The notes under the pieces were generated by a model. It worked only from the letters and a program-made list of their open reading frames with translations. It was not told the DNA's origin and ran no database searches. Shown piece by piece: positions 43,368-52,449 of a DNA stretch of 64,000 nucleotides. Position 1 is the first letter of the stretch. Every line of letters begins with the position of its first letter. Both the position numbers and the translations under genes were made by a program. Source of the DNA: Halioxenophilus aromaticivorans (GTDB lineage: Bacteria > Pseudomonadota > Gammaproteobacteria > Pseudomonadales > Cellvibrionaceae); contig NZ_AP031496.1 of NCBI RefSeq assembly GCF_042850945.1, positions 2,170,001-2,234,000 of the forward strand, in the 5' to 3' direction.

Positions 43368-43817
43368 GTGAAACACGATCGAACGAAGAGTTTGCGTCTG
43401 GTATTGAATTTGGCGGAAAAGGCTGAATCCGATGCGGCCACCCAGCTGCAGCAGCAGCGATTACAGTTGCAATCGCAATCGGATCAACTGACACAAATTG
43501 CTAATTACAACCAAGAGTATTCCACTCAAATCAACCAATTGGGCTCCATCAACGTTGAGCAAATGATTGGCCAGCGCAACTTTATGTCTCAACTCAGCCA
43601 GATGATTCAAACCCAAAGCGAAACAGTGGACATCCTACGGCAACAAACCGAAAGGGCCCAGCAACAGTGGATGGTTCAATATCAGCGCAAGCAGAAGCTC
43701 GGCGAACTGATAGAGAAACTCGAGCGTGAAGAGAGCCAGTTAGAGCAGCAGCGCCTACAAAAAGAGCTGGATGAAATTTCGCGAACCATGATTGGGGGCG
43801 GCAGCGCGCTGCACTAG
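43368..43817 (+). CDS. fliJ: Flagellar export chaperone FliJ
   Basis: A small, almost wholly coiled-coil protein of about 149 residues, rich in Gln, Glu and Leu (LNLAEKAESDAATQLQQQRL, then KLEREESQLEQQRLQKELDE). FliJ is the stalk of the FliI ring and an escort for export chaperones. The GTG at 43368 gives the usual family length; an upstream TTG at 43344 would add eight residues. Identity rests on its place after fliI, its size and coiled-coil pattern. It ends the fliE-fliJ operon. Confidence 0.88.
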   Translation: MKHDRTKSLRLVLNLAEKAESDAATQLQQQRLQLQSQSDQLTQIANYNQEYSTQINQLGSINVEQMIGQRNFMSQLSQMIQTQSETVDILRQQTERAQQQWMVQYQRKQKLGELIEKLEREESQLEQQRLQKELDEISRTMIGGGSALH

Positions 43818-43882
43818 TCATTTTCTAATCTATCGTCAGTTAATTGCCGTAAACATCGACGAAACACAAAAAGGAGTGTGTC

Positions 43883-44770
43883 GTGCGAATCTTTGTTACC
43901 GGTGGTACCGGGCTAATCGGCCGTTACTGGATCTCCCAACGGCCCCAGGATCAATTTACTGTTCTCACTCGTCAAGCGGCACCGCATTCCATGCCGCCCA
44001 ACATCGATTACGTCCACGATTTAAGCCAACTGAAATCCCTCAACGACTACGACTTAGTGCTGAACCTTGCCGGTGAACCCATCGTGGGTAAACGATGGAG
44101 CCCTCAACGTAAACAGGCCATTCGGTCTAGCCGCATAGACCTGACACAAAAGCTCGTTCGGCTGATTCAGCAATCCCAGCGAGGCCCGCAGCGCTTAATC
44201 AGTGGCTCGGCGGTTGGCATATATGGTGATACCGGCAGCATGGCTGTGAATGAATCTACGGCGATCATCGAGGGTGGCGATGACTTTGCCCAGGCGCTAT
44301 GCCGAGACTGGGAATCCGAGGCCTTGTCCCTTGCCGATACCAGGACGGTGACGGTGCTGAGAACTGGGGTTGTGCTCAGCCGAGCCGGCGGAGCACTGCC
44401 GAAAATGCTGCCGGCGTTTCGCTTCGGCTTGGGCGGTAGGATCGGCCATGGTCAACAGATGATGTCTTGGATCCATATAGCCGATATGGCCGGAATTTTG
44501 AACAACATAGTCGACGGTGAGGGCATCAATGGGGTGGTTAATGTTACCGCTCCGAACCCGGTGACCAATGCGCAATTTACTCGCGCTCTGGCCAAGGCGT
44601 GTAAACGCCCGGCGATTTTACCGGTACCGCAATGGGTACTCAAATTGGGGTTGGGGCAAGCGAGTCAATTATTGCTAGATAGTCAATACGTCTTGCCCGA
44701 TCGGTTAGTTGAGCAAGAATTCCAGTTTCAGTATCCGACAATTGAGTCTGCATTTTCAGACTTAATTTGA
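43883..44770 (+). CDS. TIGR01777-family NAD(P)-binding epimerase-like protein
   Basis: A 295-residue atypical SDR (the SulA/YfcH family). The cofactor loop is VTGGTGLIGRYW; NLAGEPIVGKRWSPQRKQAI is the family hallmark, followed by GSAVGIYGDTG with the active-site tyrosine. The start is GTG with an AAGGAG site. The substrate is unknown for the whole family, and there is no evident link to motility. The gene sits between fliJ and the STAS gene, a position empty in many relatives, so it looks like an insertion with normal local base composition. Confidence 0.88.
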   Translation: MRIFVTGGTGLIGRYWISQRPQDQFTVLTRQAAPHSMPPNIDYVHDLSQLKSLNDYDLVLNLAGEPIVGKRWSPQRKQAIRSSRIDLTQKLVRLIQQSQRGPQRLISGSAVGIYGDTGSMAVNESTAIIEGGDDFAQALCRDWESEALSLADTRTVTVLRTGVVLSRAGGALPKMLPAFRFGLGGRIGHGQQMMSWIHIADMAGILNNIVDGEGINGVVNVTAPNPVTNAQFTRALAKACKRPAILPVPQWVLKLGLGQASQLLLDSQYVLPDRLVEQEFQFQYPTIESAFSDLI

Positions 44771-45091
44771 TCGTTCGTCCAACCACTAATATTAGAAATA
44801 ATTATCTTTATCGCCCCATTTAAAATCTCTAATGGCAATTTGCATGAAAACAAAGGTAGAATCGCGCACTTATTTGATAGCCGGCAATATCGAGCGTAAA
44901 GACTCTAACAATAAAATATTGAACCGGTTCCTGAGGGTTTAGGCGTTAACCGTTGGGCAGAAAGCACTGGCAAATACCAATGCACAGCCCAACAATAAAG
45001 ACAGCAAATAAGTTTTGGATTAGGGGCCCTAAGCGCAAGCCTTAGGTCTCTGCACCAGTTACGGGATATGTAACTGGTCACAGGAGTAGTT
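44771..45091. other. Intergenic region upstream of the STAS gene
   Basis: This 321-base region contains no gene. The only structures seen are two hairpins near its 3' end (45028-45078). No sigma-54 or sigma-28 match was found. Confidence 0.6.
45028..45078 (+). promoter_or_regulatory. Two hairpins in the leader of the STAS gene
   Basis: CCTAAG/CTTAGG (45028-45046, 7-base loop) is followed by a perfect 9-bp stem ACCAGTTAC/GTAACTGGT (45054-45078, loop GGGATAT). The second ends two bases before the CAGGAG ribosome site of the gene at 45092, so it could influence translation. Confidence 0.55.
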
Positions 45092-45397
45092 ATGGCAGTT
45101 TCTGCAAAGATAGACGTCCCCGATCAATCGTTGGTTATTAGCATTATCGGTCGTTTTGATTTCAGCTCACACAATGATTTTCGTTCAGCCTATGAGTCGC
45201 TAGACCCTTTACCTGGCAATATCAGAATCGATATGAAACAAGCATCGTTTATCGACAGCTCAGCACTTGGCATGCTGCTGATATTACGGGATTTCGCCGG
45301 TGGTAACGACGCTAATATCGCCATTACCCATTGTAACGACGAAGTGCGTAGCATTTTGGAAGTGGCCAATTTTGACGATCTATTCACCATCAGCTAA
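45092..45397 (+). CDS. STAS-domain anti-sigma-factor antagonist, HsbA-like
   Basis: A 101-residue STAS protein. The phospho-acceptor region FIDSSALGMLLIL places the likely serine at about S56, the same number and length as HsbA of Pseudomonas aeruginosa. HsbA switches partner by phosphorylation, binding FlgM or the diguanylate cyclase HsbD. A CAGGAG ribosome site precedes the ATG. With the regulator at 45694 and the Hpt protein at 47853 it forms the HsbA-HsbR-HptB set. Gap lengths of about 300 and 470 bases suggest separate promoters. Confidence 0.87.
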   Translation: MAVSAKIDVPDQSLVISIIGRFDFSSHNDFRSAYESLDPLPGNIRIDMKQASFIDSSALGMLLILRDFAGGNDANIAITHCNDEVRSILEVANFDDLFTIS

Positions 45398-45693
45398 TTG
45401 CCCATCACAACGGTGGTCTTTTTCACAAGCCCTAGCGCTATTCTAGCGTTGGGGCGTACCAGCAATATAGAGCGCCTCTCGGCGACTTTCCTCAGATTTA
45501 AAACCCTGTGTCTGTACCGCGCATTGGCAACTGTCCAATTTGTAGTGCTTATTCGTTATTTCTTATGCGGCGATCCCCGGAAACCGTCCCGGCCGTAGCT
45601 TACTTCAGAAGTCCCCGCTCATTGTATTGCGCAGCCACTGCTCTGGCCTCATAAAGCTGCTAAGCTTGGCGCCAATCAAGGTAGAGTGAAATT
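45398..45693. other. Intergenic region between the STAS gene and the regulator/phosphatase
   Basis: This 296-base region contains no credible gene; no promoter or terminator was recognised. Confidence 0.5.
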
Positions 45694-47382
45694 ATGTTAA
45701 AAGTACTGATCGCAGACGACAGCGAAACCGATCGTTTCTTGGTGTGTAAACTACTCAAGCATTTGGGCTATGCCTGTGAGTCGGTCAGTAATGGAGCTGA
45801 AGTGCTTGAACTGTTTGATAAGTATCGACCGGATATTTTACTGCTAGACGTGCTAATGCCCAAAATGGATGGGCTGAAGCTTGCCGGTGCGGTAAAGAAA
45901 CTTGCCGGCGAGGATTTTATTCCTATTTTATTCCTCACCGGTTTACATGAAGTCGAGTTTATTGAGCGTTGCCTGGATAGCGGCGGCGACGATTTCATTA
46001 CCAAGCCGGTTAACCCGCGTATTTTAAAAGCAAAGATGTCTGCCTTTGGTCGCATGCGTACCATGCAAAATAGCTTGTTGCAGCACCGCAACCAGCTCAG
46101 AAAGCATCATCAGCAATTACTGGAAGAACAGTCGGTAGCCAAGCACGTATACGATGCCATCACCGGTGGTGGCAGCTTAGATTGCGGTACCATTCGGCAT
46201 CATATGTCGTCGCTGGCGGTATTTAATGGAGATGTTCTTTTAGCAAGCATCCGGCCAAACGGCAATTTGATGTTGCTATTGGGGGATTTTACCGGCCACG
46301 GTTTACCCGCAGCTCTAGGTTCAATGCCGCTGGCGTCATCGTTTTATAATATGGTAGCAACCGGTTTTTCGTTGCCTGATATCCTGCGCGAACTGAACCA
46401 AAAGATGTCTAGTCTTTTGCCGCGGGGCTTTTTTTGTTGCGCTATTGTGGCAGAGCTGGATTTTATCCGGTACAAGCTTAGCGTGTGGAATGGTGGCCTG
46501 CCTACGGGCTATTTTTTTCAACAAGAGGACGACGATTACATTCCATTACCCTCCACGCATTTACCCTTGGGCGTTGAGACCGGAGAGCGTTTTTCAGATG
46601 AGTGCCAGGTTTTGGATTTTAATGAAGAAGATCGCCTCTTGATTTGGACGGACGGTATCTATGATGTTAGAAACAGTAAGGACGAGCGCATAGGCCCAGA
46701 TGCCATCGATCATATTGTTGCTCAGCATGATGCCAGTAAAATAGACGAGTTATTCGATACTATTTTAATGGCGGTTGAAAATCACATGGGCGGAGACAGC
46801 ACTACCGACGATCTATCCTTGGTTGAGGTGCTTACCAAAGCCCCGGAGGCCGATGTAGATGCTATTCAGCAGCCAAGTTCTCACAGCGGGCCCCTCGCTT
46901 GGCAATTTGAGTTCGAAATTAAACCTCCGACCTTTCACTCATTGGATCCCATTCCCGTACTGATGACATTTCTGTCCCAGGTACCGGGATTGGGAACCAA
47001 GGCAACCTCCTTATTTACCGTGCTGTCTGAGCTCTACAATAACGCCCTGGACCACGGACTACTGGGCTTATCATCGTTTGATAAACGCAACAGTGAAGGT
47101 TTTAGTAATTATTATCACGAGCGAGAGCGGCGCCTAAAGAACTTAACCGACGGCTACGTACGTTTTACATTGCGTCTCACCACGGGGCAGCACGCCGGGC
47201 GACTGGAGGTTAGCGTGGAAGACAGTGGACCAGGGTTCGACTATCAGCTACACAAACAAGGAGTTAATAACCTATTACACGGCCGGGGTATTGATATGGT
47301 TAGACAGTTTAGTCAGTCTTTGTCCTACGAAGGGCGAGGTAATATCGCCAAGGCGATTTATGTGTGGTCGCTTAGCGGGTAA
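45694..47382 (+). CDS. Response regulator with PP2C phosphatase and kinase domains, HsbR-like
   Basis: A 562-residue fusion. The receiver domain (1-120) has LIADDSETDR and DILLLDVLMPKMDG with the phospho-aspartate. The SpoIIE/PP2C phosphatase domain (about 150-390) has LLLGDFTGHGLPAALGSMP and DRLLIWTDGIYD. The C-terminal GHKL/RsbW-type kinase domain (about 415-562) has SELYNNALDHGLLGL, VEDSGPGFD and RGIDMVRQF. This is the HsbR layout: it dephosphorylates or phosphorylates the STAS partner according to receiver state. Length agrees with HsbR (about 570). It should connect surface or stress sensing to flagellar gene control. Confidence 0.9.
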   Translation: MLKVLIADDSETDRFLVCKLLKHLGYACESVSNGAEVLELFDKYRPDILLLDVLMPKMDGLKLAGAVKKLAGEDFIPILFLTGLHEVEFIERCLDSGGDDFITKPVNPRILKAKMSAFGRMRTMQNSLLQHRNQLRKHHQQLLEEQSVAKHVYDAITGGGSLDCGTIRHHMSSLAVFNGDVLLASIRPNGNLMLLLGDFTGHGLPAALGSMPLASSFYNMVATGFSLPDILRELNQKMSSLLPRGFFCCAIVAELDFIRYKLSVWNGGLPTGYFFQQEDDDYIPLPSTHLPLGVETGERFSDECQVLDFNEEDRLLIWTDGIYDVRNSKDERIGPDAIDHIVAQHDASKIDELFDTILMAVENHMGGDSTTDDLSLVEVLTKAPEADVDAIQQPSSHSGPLAWQFEFEIKPPTFHSLDPIPVLMTFLSQVPGLGTKATSLFTVLSELYNNALDHGLLGLSSFDKRNSEGFSNYYHERERRLKNLTDGYVRFTLRLTTGQHAGRLEVSVEDSGPGFDYQLHKQGVNNLLHGRGIDMVRQFSQSLSYEGRGNIAKAIYVWSLSG

Positions 47383-47852
47383 TTGTTTTTATTTAGAGAA
47401 GGGGTGGGGGCCTGCTCTTACTCCAGTGAGAGAGTCGTTTTTGGGTTGCGCTAGTGGCCTGTTGTGCTGCAGTGCACTATTCGATCATCCAATACAAGTA
47501 AAATAAGTTTTACGAAAAGCCGGCCTTGGCTACTTGCTGATCTACTATGAATGGTTATTATTTGCCGGCAGATTAATAGCTGTAACCTGGAATAAAACCC
47601 CTCAAATTGGCAGCCGACTGGCGGCGCCAGTGATATCGCGGTTCAATTCTCAAGCTCAGCCTAATGTGGTTTGAAGTTAGATTTTTGAACTATCATTATT
47701 TTTCGATGCAGCGAACCTGGACGGAGAAAATAATGGCGCTCTATGTCGTAACGCATTAGTCTGTTAAAAACTGGTTTGTAGTTGCGCCTTTTATGGCGTT
47801 TATAGCCTTGCAAGTTAGACGGCGTTATTTTTAGAAGGTCGAAAGAACAAGC
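47383..47852. other. Intergenic region upstream of the Hpt gene
   Basis: This 470-base A+T-rich stretch contains no convincing coding, promoter or repeat signal. The Hpt gene presumably has its own promoter here. Confidence 0.5.
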
Positions 47853-48212
47853 ATGGAAAACAAAAGTTATCAGTATTTTGATGCCACAGTAATGGACACA
47901 TTGCACATGATTATGGGCAATGAAATGGTAGAGCTTTTCACGGTATACGCCAAAGATTCGAAAATACGGCTTCAGGATTTAGAGTCACTGGTTTACAGCT
48001 ATGCGCCCGCGCAAGATATTCGTATGGCAGCGCACAGTCTAAAGGGCAGTAGTGCTAATGTGGGCGCCAAACCCATGGCCGAATTATGCTTTCAGCTAGA
48101 GACGCTGGCTCAGGAAGAGTCTTTGGACAAGGCATCGGTGTTGCTGACCGATATAAAAAATTTGTACAGCCTAATGCAGGTTGAATTGAACGACATAATC
48201 ACTCGCCACTAA
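47853..48212 (+). CDS. Histidine phosphotransfer protein, HptB-like
   Basis: A 119-residue Hpt-domain protein, all helical. The phosphorylated histidine lies in AAHSLKGSSANVGA (H61). HptB-type proteins pass phosphate from hybrid sensor kinases to the receiver of HsbR, affecting biofilm formation and motility. The size fits. The GAAAGAACAAGC leader gives only a weak ribosome site. A terminator at 48247 ends it, then the fliK sigma-54 promoter begins a new unit. Confidence 0.87.
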   Translation: MENKSYQYFDATVMDTLHMIMGNEMVELFTVYAKDSKIRLQDLESLVYSYAPAQDIRMAAHSLKGSSANVGAKPMAELCFQLETLAQEESLDKASVLLTDIKNLYSLMQVELNDIITRH

Positions 48213-48246
48213 ATCGCTTACCGCCAAATTATTCCCCGCTAGGCGC

Positions 48247-48272
48247 GGCCGGGCCACTGCGTCCGGCCTTTT
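48247..48272 (+). terminator. Terminator after the Hpt gene
   Basis: GGCCGG pairs with CCGGCC around a 10-base loop, followed by T4. Confidence 0.7.
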
Positions 48273-48380
48273 CGTTGCCGGGTTTTTACGTCACCCGGTC
48301 TTTACTGCGCCCTGACTTTACGTTAGGTCACAAGCGTCTAAAAACCCTCCGTAAATATTGCCTCAAGTGCTTCGCCTCAA

Positions 48381-48396
48381 TGGCACTACCTTTGCA
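48381..48396 (+). promoter_or_regulatory. Sigma-54 promoter of fliK
   Basis: TGGCACTACCTTTGCA is a perfect TGGCAC-N5-TTGC match, about 140 bases before fliK. Confidence 0.93.
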
Positions 48397-48535
48397 AAAC
48401 TAAACCTCGAAGCAGTATCGCACTGCGCTAGGTTCGGGGGAGCCCAGGTAACCCCTTACTGTACGTGCGCTTTCATCGCTTGGGTGGCCGGTTGTTGCCA
48501 CCTTGCAAGCGGCAAACGGCAATGAATTTCCGGTA

Positions 48536-50641
48536 ATGAATATGACCTCTGGAATACCGCTATTGAATCTGTCGTCGACGACGACACTAAGGGGCATGAC
48601 TGGCCAACAGGGTACGGTCAACTTGTCTCCCGCAACGAAGGTAACTTCGCCGCAAACCAGTAACTCGGTTACTCAGCAAGACTTTGCTAAGTTGATGAGC
48701 GGCCAGCAGCAAACGCATTCATCGAGCTCAAACCTAGACAGTGGTAAAGAAAGTCTGATCGGCCTGTCTGCAAGGCAAGAAATATTCGGCGCCAATGTGC
48801 ACGCCAGTTCGTTCCGTGCCGAGCCAACACTGCACGAGTTAATGAGTGCCCAGGGCACTGCCATCGCAAACGACGGTGCCCAGCGAGGGTGGGCTGTACC
48901 CATTCCGCAAGACCCCTTAAGCCAAGGCCTTGCGCAATTGTCCGAAGAGCTTAGCTTGGCACAAACCGCGAATCAGCAGGTGACGAATCAGCAGATAGCT
49001 AATCAACAGGTAGTCGGGGAGCAAGAAGACATTGCGCCCCGTATGCTGCCCAGCGATTCACAGCAATTACCAGCCGAGCCCAAGATCATCGATAAATTTC
49101 CCTATCAATTGATTACCGGGCAGCCGCTTACTGTGACTGAGCCTGCTCCGTCCGGGGTGGATGAAGTCAGCAACATCGATGGCCCCGTGCTGAGTGAATC
49201 TGACTGGGTGAGTGAGGCCTCCGAAGACGGTGGCGAATTGGCCGCATTGGATACTGAGGTTGTGCGGCTGATGACCGCCGCTGAGAGCATTGAAGTAGAT
49301 ACTCTGGATACCAGCAGTCAGCCTTTGATGACAGAAACGCCGGTGCTCGCAGAGCAGCAACCTCCGATGGCGGAGCCCGTAGACATTGCCCCCAGGGCGC
49401 TGGCGGACGAAATAGCTGAGGCGTACCGCCCACTGGATGACAGCAGCCAAACCTACAGTTGGGGCATGGACACACTCAATGCTCGCATTGAGTCTACCTC
49501 CACTCCCAACACCGTTTCGACTGAGCCCCTTATGGCAGACGATATCGACTTAGAGGATTTGGCTCAGCTACGGTCTGATTCCCTAAAGCAGCCAGTGGCT
49601 AATGTTTCGTCAGATACCTCATCCCCAGTGGATATTGAAGCAATTTTAGCGTCAGAATCTGCCGCAGATCTGCAATTGCAAAAGGCTCGAGGTACGCAAA
49701 GCGCTGCGGATCAACAAAACCTGTCAGTAACCGCGCTGTCTCAAGCGTTGGAACCCAGCCCTGAGCAGTCGGCGGCGCAATCCACACAACAACCCGTAAC
49801 CAACGTGATGCCGGCGGCAAGAAACCTGCGCGCTGGTGAGCCAGAAAAAATCACCTCGGCCAATCTCAATAGTACTTGGCAGGTAACCACCAGTGCCGAC
49901 GAAATAACGGAGCCAGCGCTGGATGACGCTGGTTTGGGCCGGGAAAGCACCGTGTCAAAAGCGGATTCCAATAATGCGGCAAAGGGCTTGGCTGAACTCA
50001 CCGCCGCCTTGGGTGATCACACTGCCAGCCAGGAAGAAGCCGAGATGTTGGACGACGGCATGGCTAGCTTTGAGGATGCCTTGGAAGGGATACTGTCTAA
50101 GAACGCGCTAAAACTGTTGCAGTCTGGCTCTTCGGTAACGTCCATGGCAAACGCCTTGGCCAATCTTGAAAGCAAACTGCCTACTAACCCTTTGGCTCAA
50201 CTGGCCATTCCTCAATCGGTTAGCTCTGCGTCGTGGGGCAGTGAAGTGACGGATAAAGTTATGTGGATGGCTTCCCAGGGCGTTACCGAAGCTGAAATTC
50301 AGTTGGACCCGCCGGAGCTAGGGCCGTTGCAAGCCCGGGTAGTGGTGCAGCAGGATCAGGCGCAAGTGGTGTTTACCAGCCACTCTGCCCAGGTTCGGGA
50401 AGCCTTAGACCAACAGGCCACCAGGCTGCGAGAAATGTTTGCCAACGAGGGCTTAGAGCTCACTGACGTAGGCGTATCGGATCAGCAAGCTCAAGACAGC
50501 AAAGACAGCCAGCACGGTGGCGAGCGGGGCAGCGCAGCCCAACCAGCGCTTGCTGGTAATACCGAGCCGGGTGCCGTAGCTGAGGCGCAAAACAGTACGC
50601 CCGTGGTAATGAGTCAATATCTTGTCGATCAGTACGTGTGA
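48536..50641 (+). CDS. fliK: Flagellar hook-length control protein FliK
   Basis: FliK measures hook length and switches export from hook to filament substrates. The protein is about 701 residues; enterobacterial FliK is about 400. The conserved C-terminal switch domain (about 575-665) has EIQLDPPELGPLQARVVVQ and LDQQATRLREMFANEGLEL. The N-terminal 500 residues are Gln/Ser/Thr/Glu-rich, include a NQQ(V/I)-type repeat near 155-170, and lack a fold. The start is uncertain: ATG at 48536 or 48542, or the first in-frame TTG at 48503; no ribosome site decides it. Confidence 0.92.
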   Translation: MNMTSGIPLLNLSSTTTLRGMTGQQGTVNLSPATKVTSPQTSNSVTQQDFAKLMSGQQQTHSSSSNLDSGKESLIGLSARQEIFGANVHASSFRAEPTLHELMSAQGTAIANDGAQRGWAVPIPQDPLSQGLAQLSEELSLAQTANQQVTNQQIANQQVVGEQEDIAPRMLPSDSQQLPAEPKIIDKFPYQLITGQPLTVTEPAPSGVDEVSNIDGPVLSESDWVSEASEDGGELAALDTEVVRLMTAAESIEVDTLDTSSQPLMTETPVLAEQQPPMAEPVDIAPRALADEIAEAYRPLDDSSQTYSWGMDTLNARIESTSTPNTVSTEPLMADDIDLEDLAQLRSDSLKQPVANVSSDTSSPVDIEAILASESAADLQLQKARGTQSAADQQNLSVTALSQALEPSPEQSAAQSTQQPVTNVMPAARNLRAGEPEKITSANLNSTWQVTTSADEITEPALDDAGLGRESTVSKADSNNAAKGLAELTAALGDHTASQEEAEMLDDGMASFEDALEGILSKNALKLLQSGSSVTSMANALANLESKLPTNPLAQLAIPQSVSSASWGSEVTDKVMWMASQGVTEAEIQLDPPELGPLQARVVVQQDQAQVVFTSHSAQVREALDQQATRLREMFANEGLELTDVGVSDQQAQDSKDSQHGGERGSAAQPALAGNTEPGAVAEAQNSTPVVMSQYLVDQYV

Positions 50642-50665
50642 ATAAACCCGCAGAATAACCCCCTC

Positions 50666-50690
50666 TGGCCGCCGCGGCGGCCAATTTTTC
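50666..50690 (+). terminator. Terminator-like palindrome after fliK
   Basis: TGGCCGCC-GC-GGCGGCCA is a perfect 18-base palindrome followed by AATTTTT. A shorter stem with a 6-base loop would form; it probably ends the fliK unit before the sigma-54 promoter of fliL. Confidence 0.65.
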
Positions 50691-50798
50691 CTCCCCACCT
50701 CTGCGCTAATGCCGGCTTTTAAACCCATTTGGTTTTTTAGTCGCCAGGTTGCACAAAATTTCCTCCGTAAAAATTCTTTAAACCACGAAAAAAACCTG

Positions 50799-50814
50799 TG
50801 GCATAGCTATTGCT
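50799..50814 (+). promoter_or_regulatory. Sigma-54 promoter of the fliL operon
   Basis: TGGCATAGCTATTGCT matches TGGCAC-N5-TTGC with one mismatch and correct spacing. It lies 49 bases before fliL. Confidence 0.88.
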
Positions 50815-50862
50815 CAATGTGGGTACACGATAAGTTTTGGCTAAAAGCGACGAGTTTTTGAC

Positions 50863-51384
50863 ATGGCAGATGAAGAAGAGCAAGAAGAGTCCGGTGGCGG
50901 CGGTAAGAAAAAACTGTTGCTGATGATTATTGGCGGCTTGCTGTTGGTGTTAATTTCCATTGGCGGCACGGTAGCGGTGTTGACCTTGTTTAAAGAAGAG
51001 CCGGCCGCAGAGGAAGGTGAAGAGGGCGCCGAAGCCGAGGAAGAACCCGCCGAGGAAGTGAAACTACCGGCGTTGTATTTTGCCGTTAAGCCACCGCTTT
51101 TGTTGACCTACAACGACCGTGGTCGCCAGCGATATGCACAGGTGGAAATGACACTGATGGCGCGTTCCGAGGCTGTGATCACAGAAGTAGAGCTACACAC
51201 GTCGCGCATTCGCAATGATTTAATTTTGGCGTTCAGTGCGTTGGAATTTCACGAGGTACAAACCCCAGAGGGTAAAGAGCTGATGCGACAACAAGCACTG
51301 CAAACAGTACAGCGCATTCTAACCGAAGAAATGGGTGAACCCGGCGTTGAGCAAGTGTTGTTTACCAATTTAGTCATGCAGTAG
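50863..51384 (+). CDS. fliL: Flagellar basal body-associated protein FliL
   Basis: A 173-residue single-pass inner-membrane protein. After a short acidic and Gly-rich N-terminus there is one transmembrane helix (about 18-42, KLLLMIIGGLLLVLISIGGT), then a Glu/Ala-rich linker (46-65) and the periplasmic stomatin-like domain (LPALYFAVKPPLLLTYND onwards). FliL surrounds the stator and raises torque. It leads the operon fliL-M-N-O-P-Q-R-flhB, with its sigma-54 promoter directly upstream. Confidence 0.95.
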   Translation: MADEEEQEESGGGGKKKLLLMIIGGLLLVLISIGGTVAVLTLFKEEPAAEEGEEGAEAEEEPAEEVKLPALYFAVKPPLLLTYNDRGRQRYAQVEMTLMARSEAVITEVELHTSRIRNDLILAFSALEFHEVQTPEGKELMRQQALQTVQRILTEEMGEPGVEQVLFTNLVMQ

Positions 51385-51402
51385 GTTGCCGAGGGTAGAG
51401 CG

Positions 51403-52449
51403 GTGCAGGATCTATTATCCCAGGACGAAATTGATGCCCTCCTTCATGGTGTCGACGACGGTGATATTGAAGTTGAGTCGGATGAGGAATCCGGCTCGGC
51501 GAAGAATTATGACCTAACCAGTCAGGATCGTATTGTCCGAGGTCGCATGCCGACTTTGGAAATGATCAACGAACGATTCGCCCGTTACACCCGCATTAGT
51601 ATGTTTAATTTGTTACGCCGCACGGCGGATGTATCCGTAGGCGGGGTGCAAATTCAAAAATTTGGAGAATACGTACACACCCTTTACGTACCCACCAGCT
51701 TAAACATGGTTAAGTTCCGGCCTTTGCGCGGCACCTCCTTGGTTATTCTGGATGCTAAGTTGGTGTTTAAACTGGTGGACAATTTTTTTGGCGGCGATGG
51801 TCGTCACGCAAAAATTGAAGGTAGGGAATTTACCCCCACCGAATTACGCGTTGTGCAAATGGTGCTAGACCAAGCGTTTATTGACTTAAAAGAAGCTTGG
51901 AAAGCGGTATTGCCGTTGGATTTTGAATTTATCAATTCGGAAGTTAACCCCTCCATGGCTAACATTGTTAGCCCCAGTGAAGTGGTGGTGGTGAGCACGT
52001 TTCATGTGGAATTGGACGGCGGTGGTGGCGAAATGCACATCACAATTCCGTATTCCACCATCGAACCCATCCGAGAAATGCTCGATGCCGGTTTGCAAAG
52101 TGACAGCGACGAAAGCGACGATCGCTGGCCCTCCGCTCTGCGCGAGGACGTGATGGATGCCACCGTCGATTTGGAATGCGAAATTGCCACGGCAGAAATC
52201 ACCTTGCGGGATTTAATGAAGATGCGTACTGGCGATGTTGTACCCATTGAGATGCCACCATACCACGTAGTTACCGCTAACGATGTGCCCATGTTTCGGT
52301 CCATGTTAGGCCAGCATGACGGTAATCTAGCATTGAGAATCTTAGAGTTTATTGAACGGCCAAAACATCAGGAAAAAAACCAGATAATGCAATTGGTCTC
52401 AATGAAAAAGAATGCAGAAAAAGCAGACAGTGGTGAAGTAGATGAGTGA
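51403..52449 (+). CDS. fliM: Flagellar motor switch protein FliM
   Basis: A 348-residue FliM, the C-ring protein to which phospho-CheY binds. The N-terminal peptide LLSQDEIDALLHGV is the CheY-binding site. The middle domain includes GGVQIQKFGEYVHTLYVP, and FFGGDGRHAKIEGREFTPTE is a strong family block; the C-terminus is the SpoA domain. The start is GTG with a GAGGG site. It overlaps fliN by eight bases. Confidence 0.97.
   Translation: MQDLLSQDEIDALLHGVDDGDIEVESDEESGSAKNYDLTSQDRIVRGRMPTLEMINERFARYTRISMFNLLRRTADVSVGGVQIQKFGEYVHTLYVPTSLNMVKFRPLRGTSLVILDAKLVFKLVDNFFGGDGRHAKIEGREFTPTELRVVQMVLDQAFIDLKEAWKAVLPLDFEFINSEVNPSMANIVSPSEVVVVSTFHVELDGGGGEMHITIPYSTIEPIREMLDAGLQSDSDESDDRWPSALREDVMDATVDLECEIATAEITLRDLMKMRTGDVVPIEMPPYHVVTANDVPMFRSMLGQHDGNLALRILEFIERPKHQEKNQIMQLVSMKKNAEKADSGEVDE

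Noticed and set aside
45398..45598. 66-residue open frame after the STAS gene
   Set aside because: It starts at the STAS stop without a ribosome site and has unordered composition; treated as intergenic.
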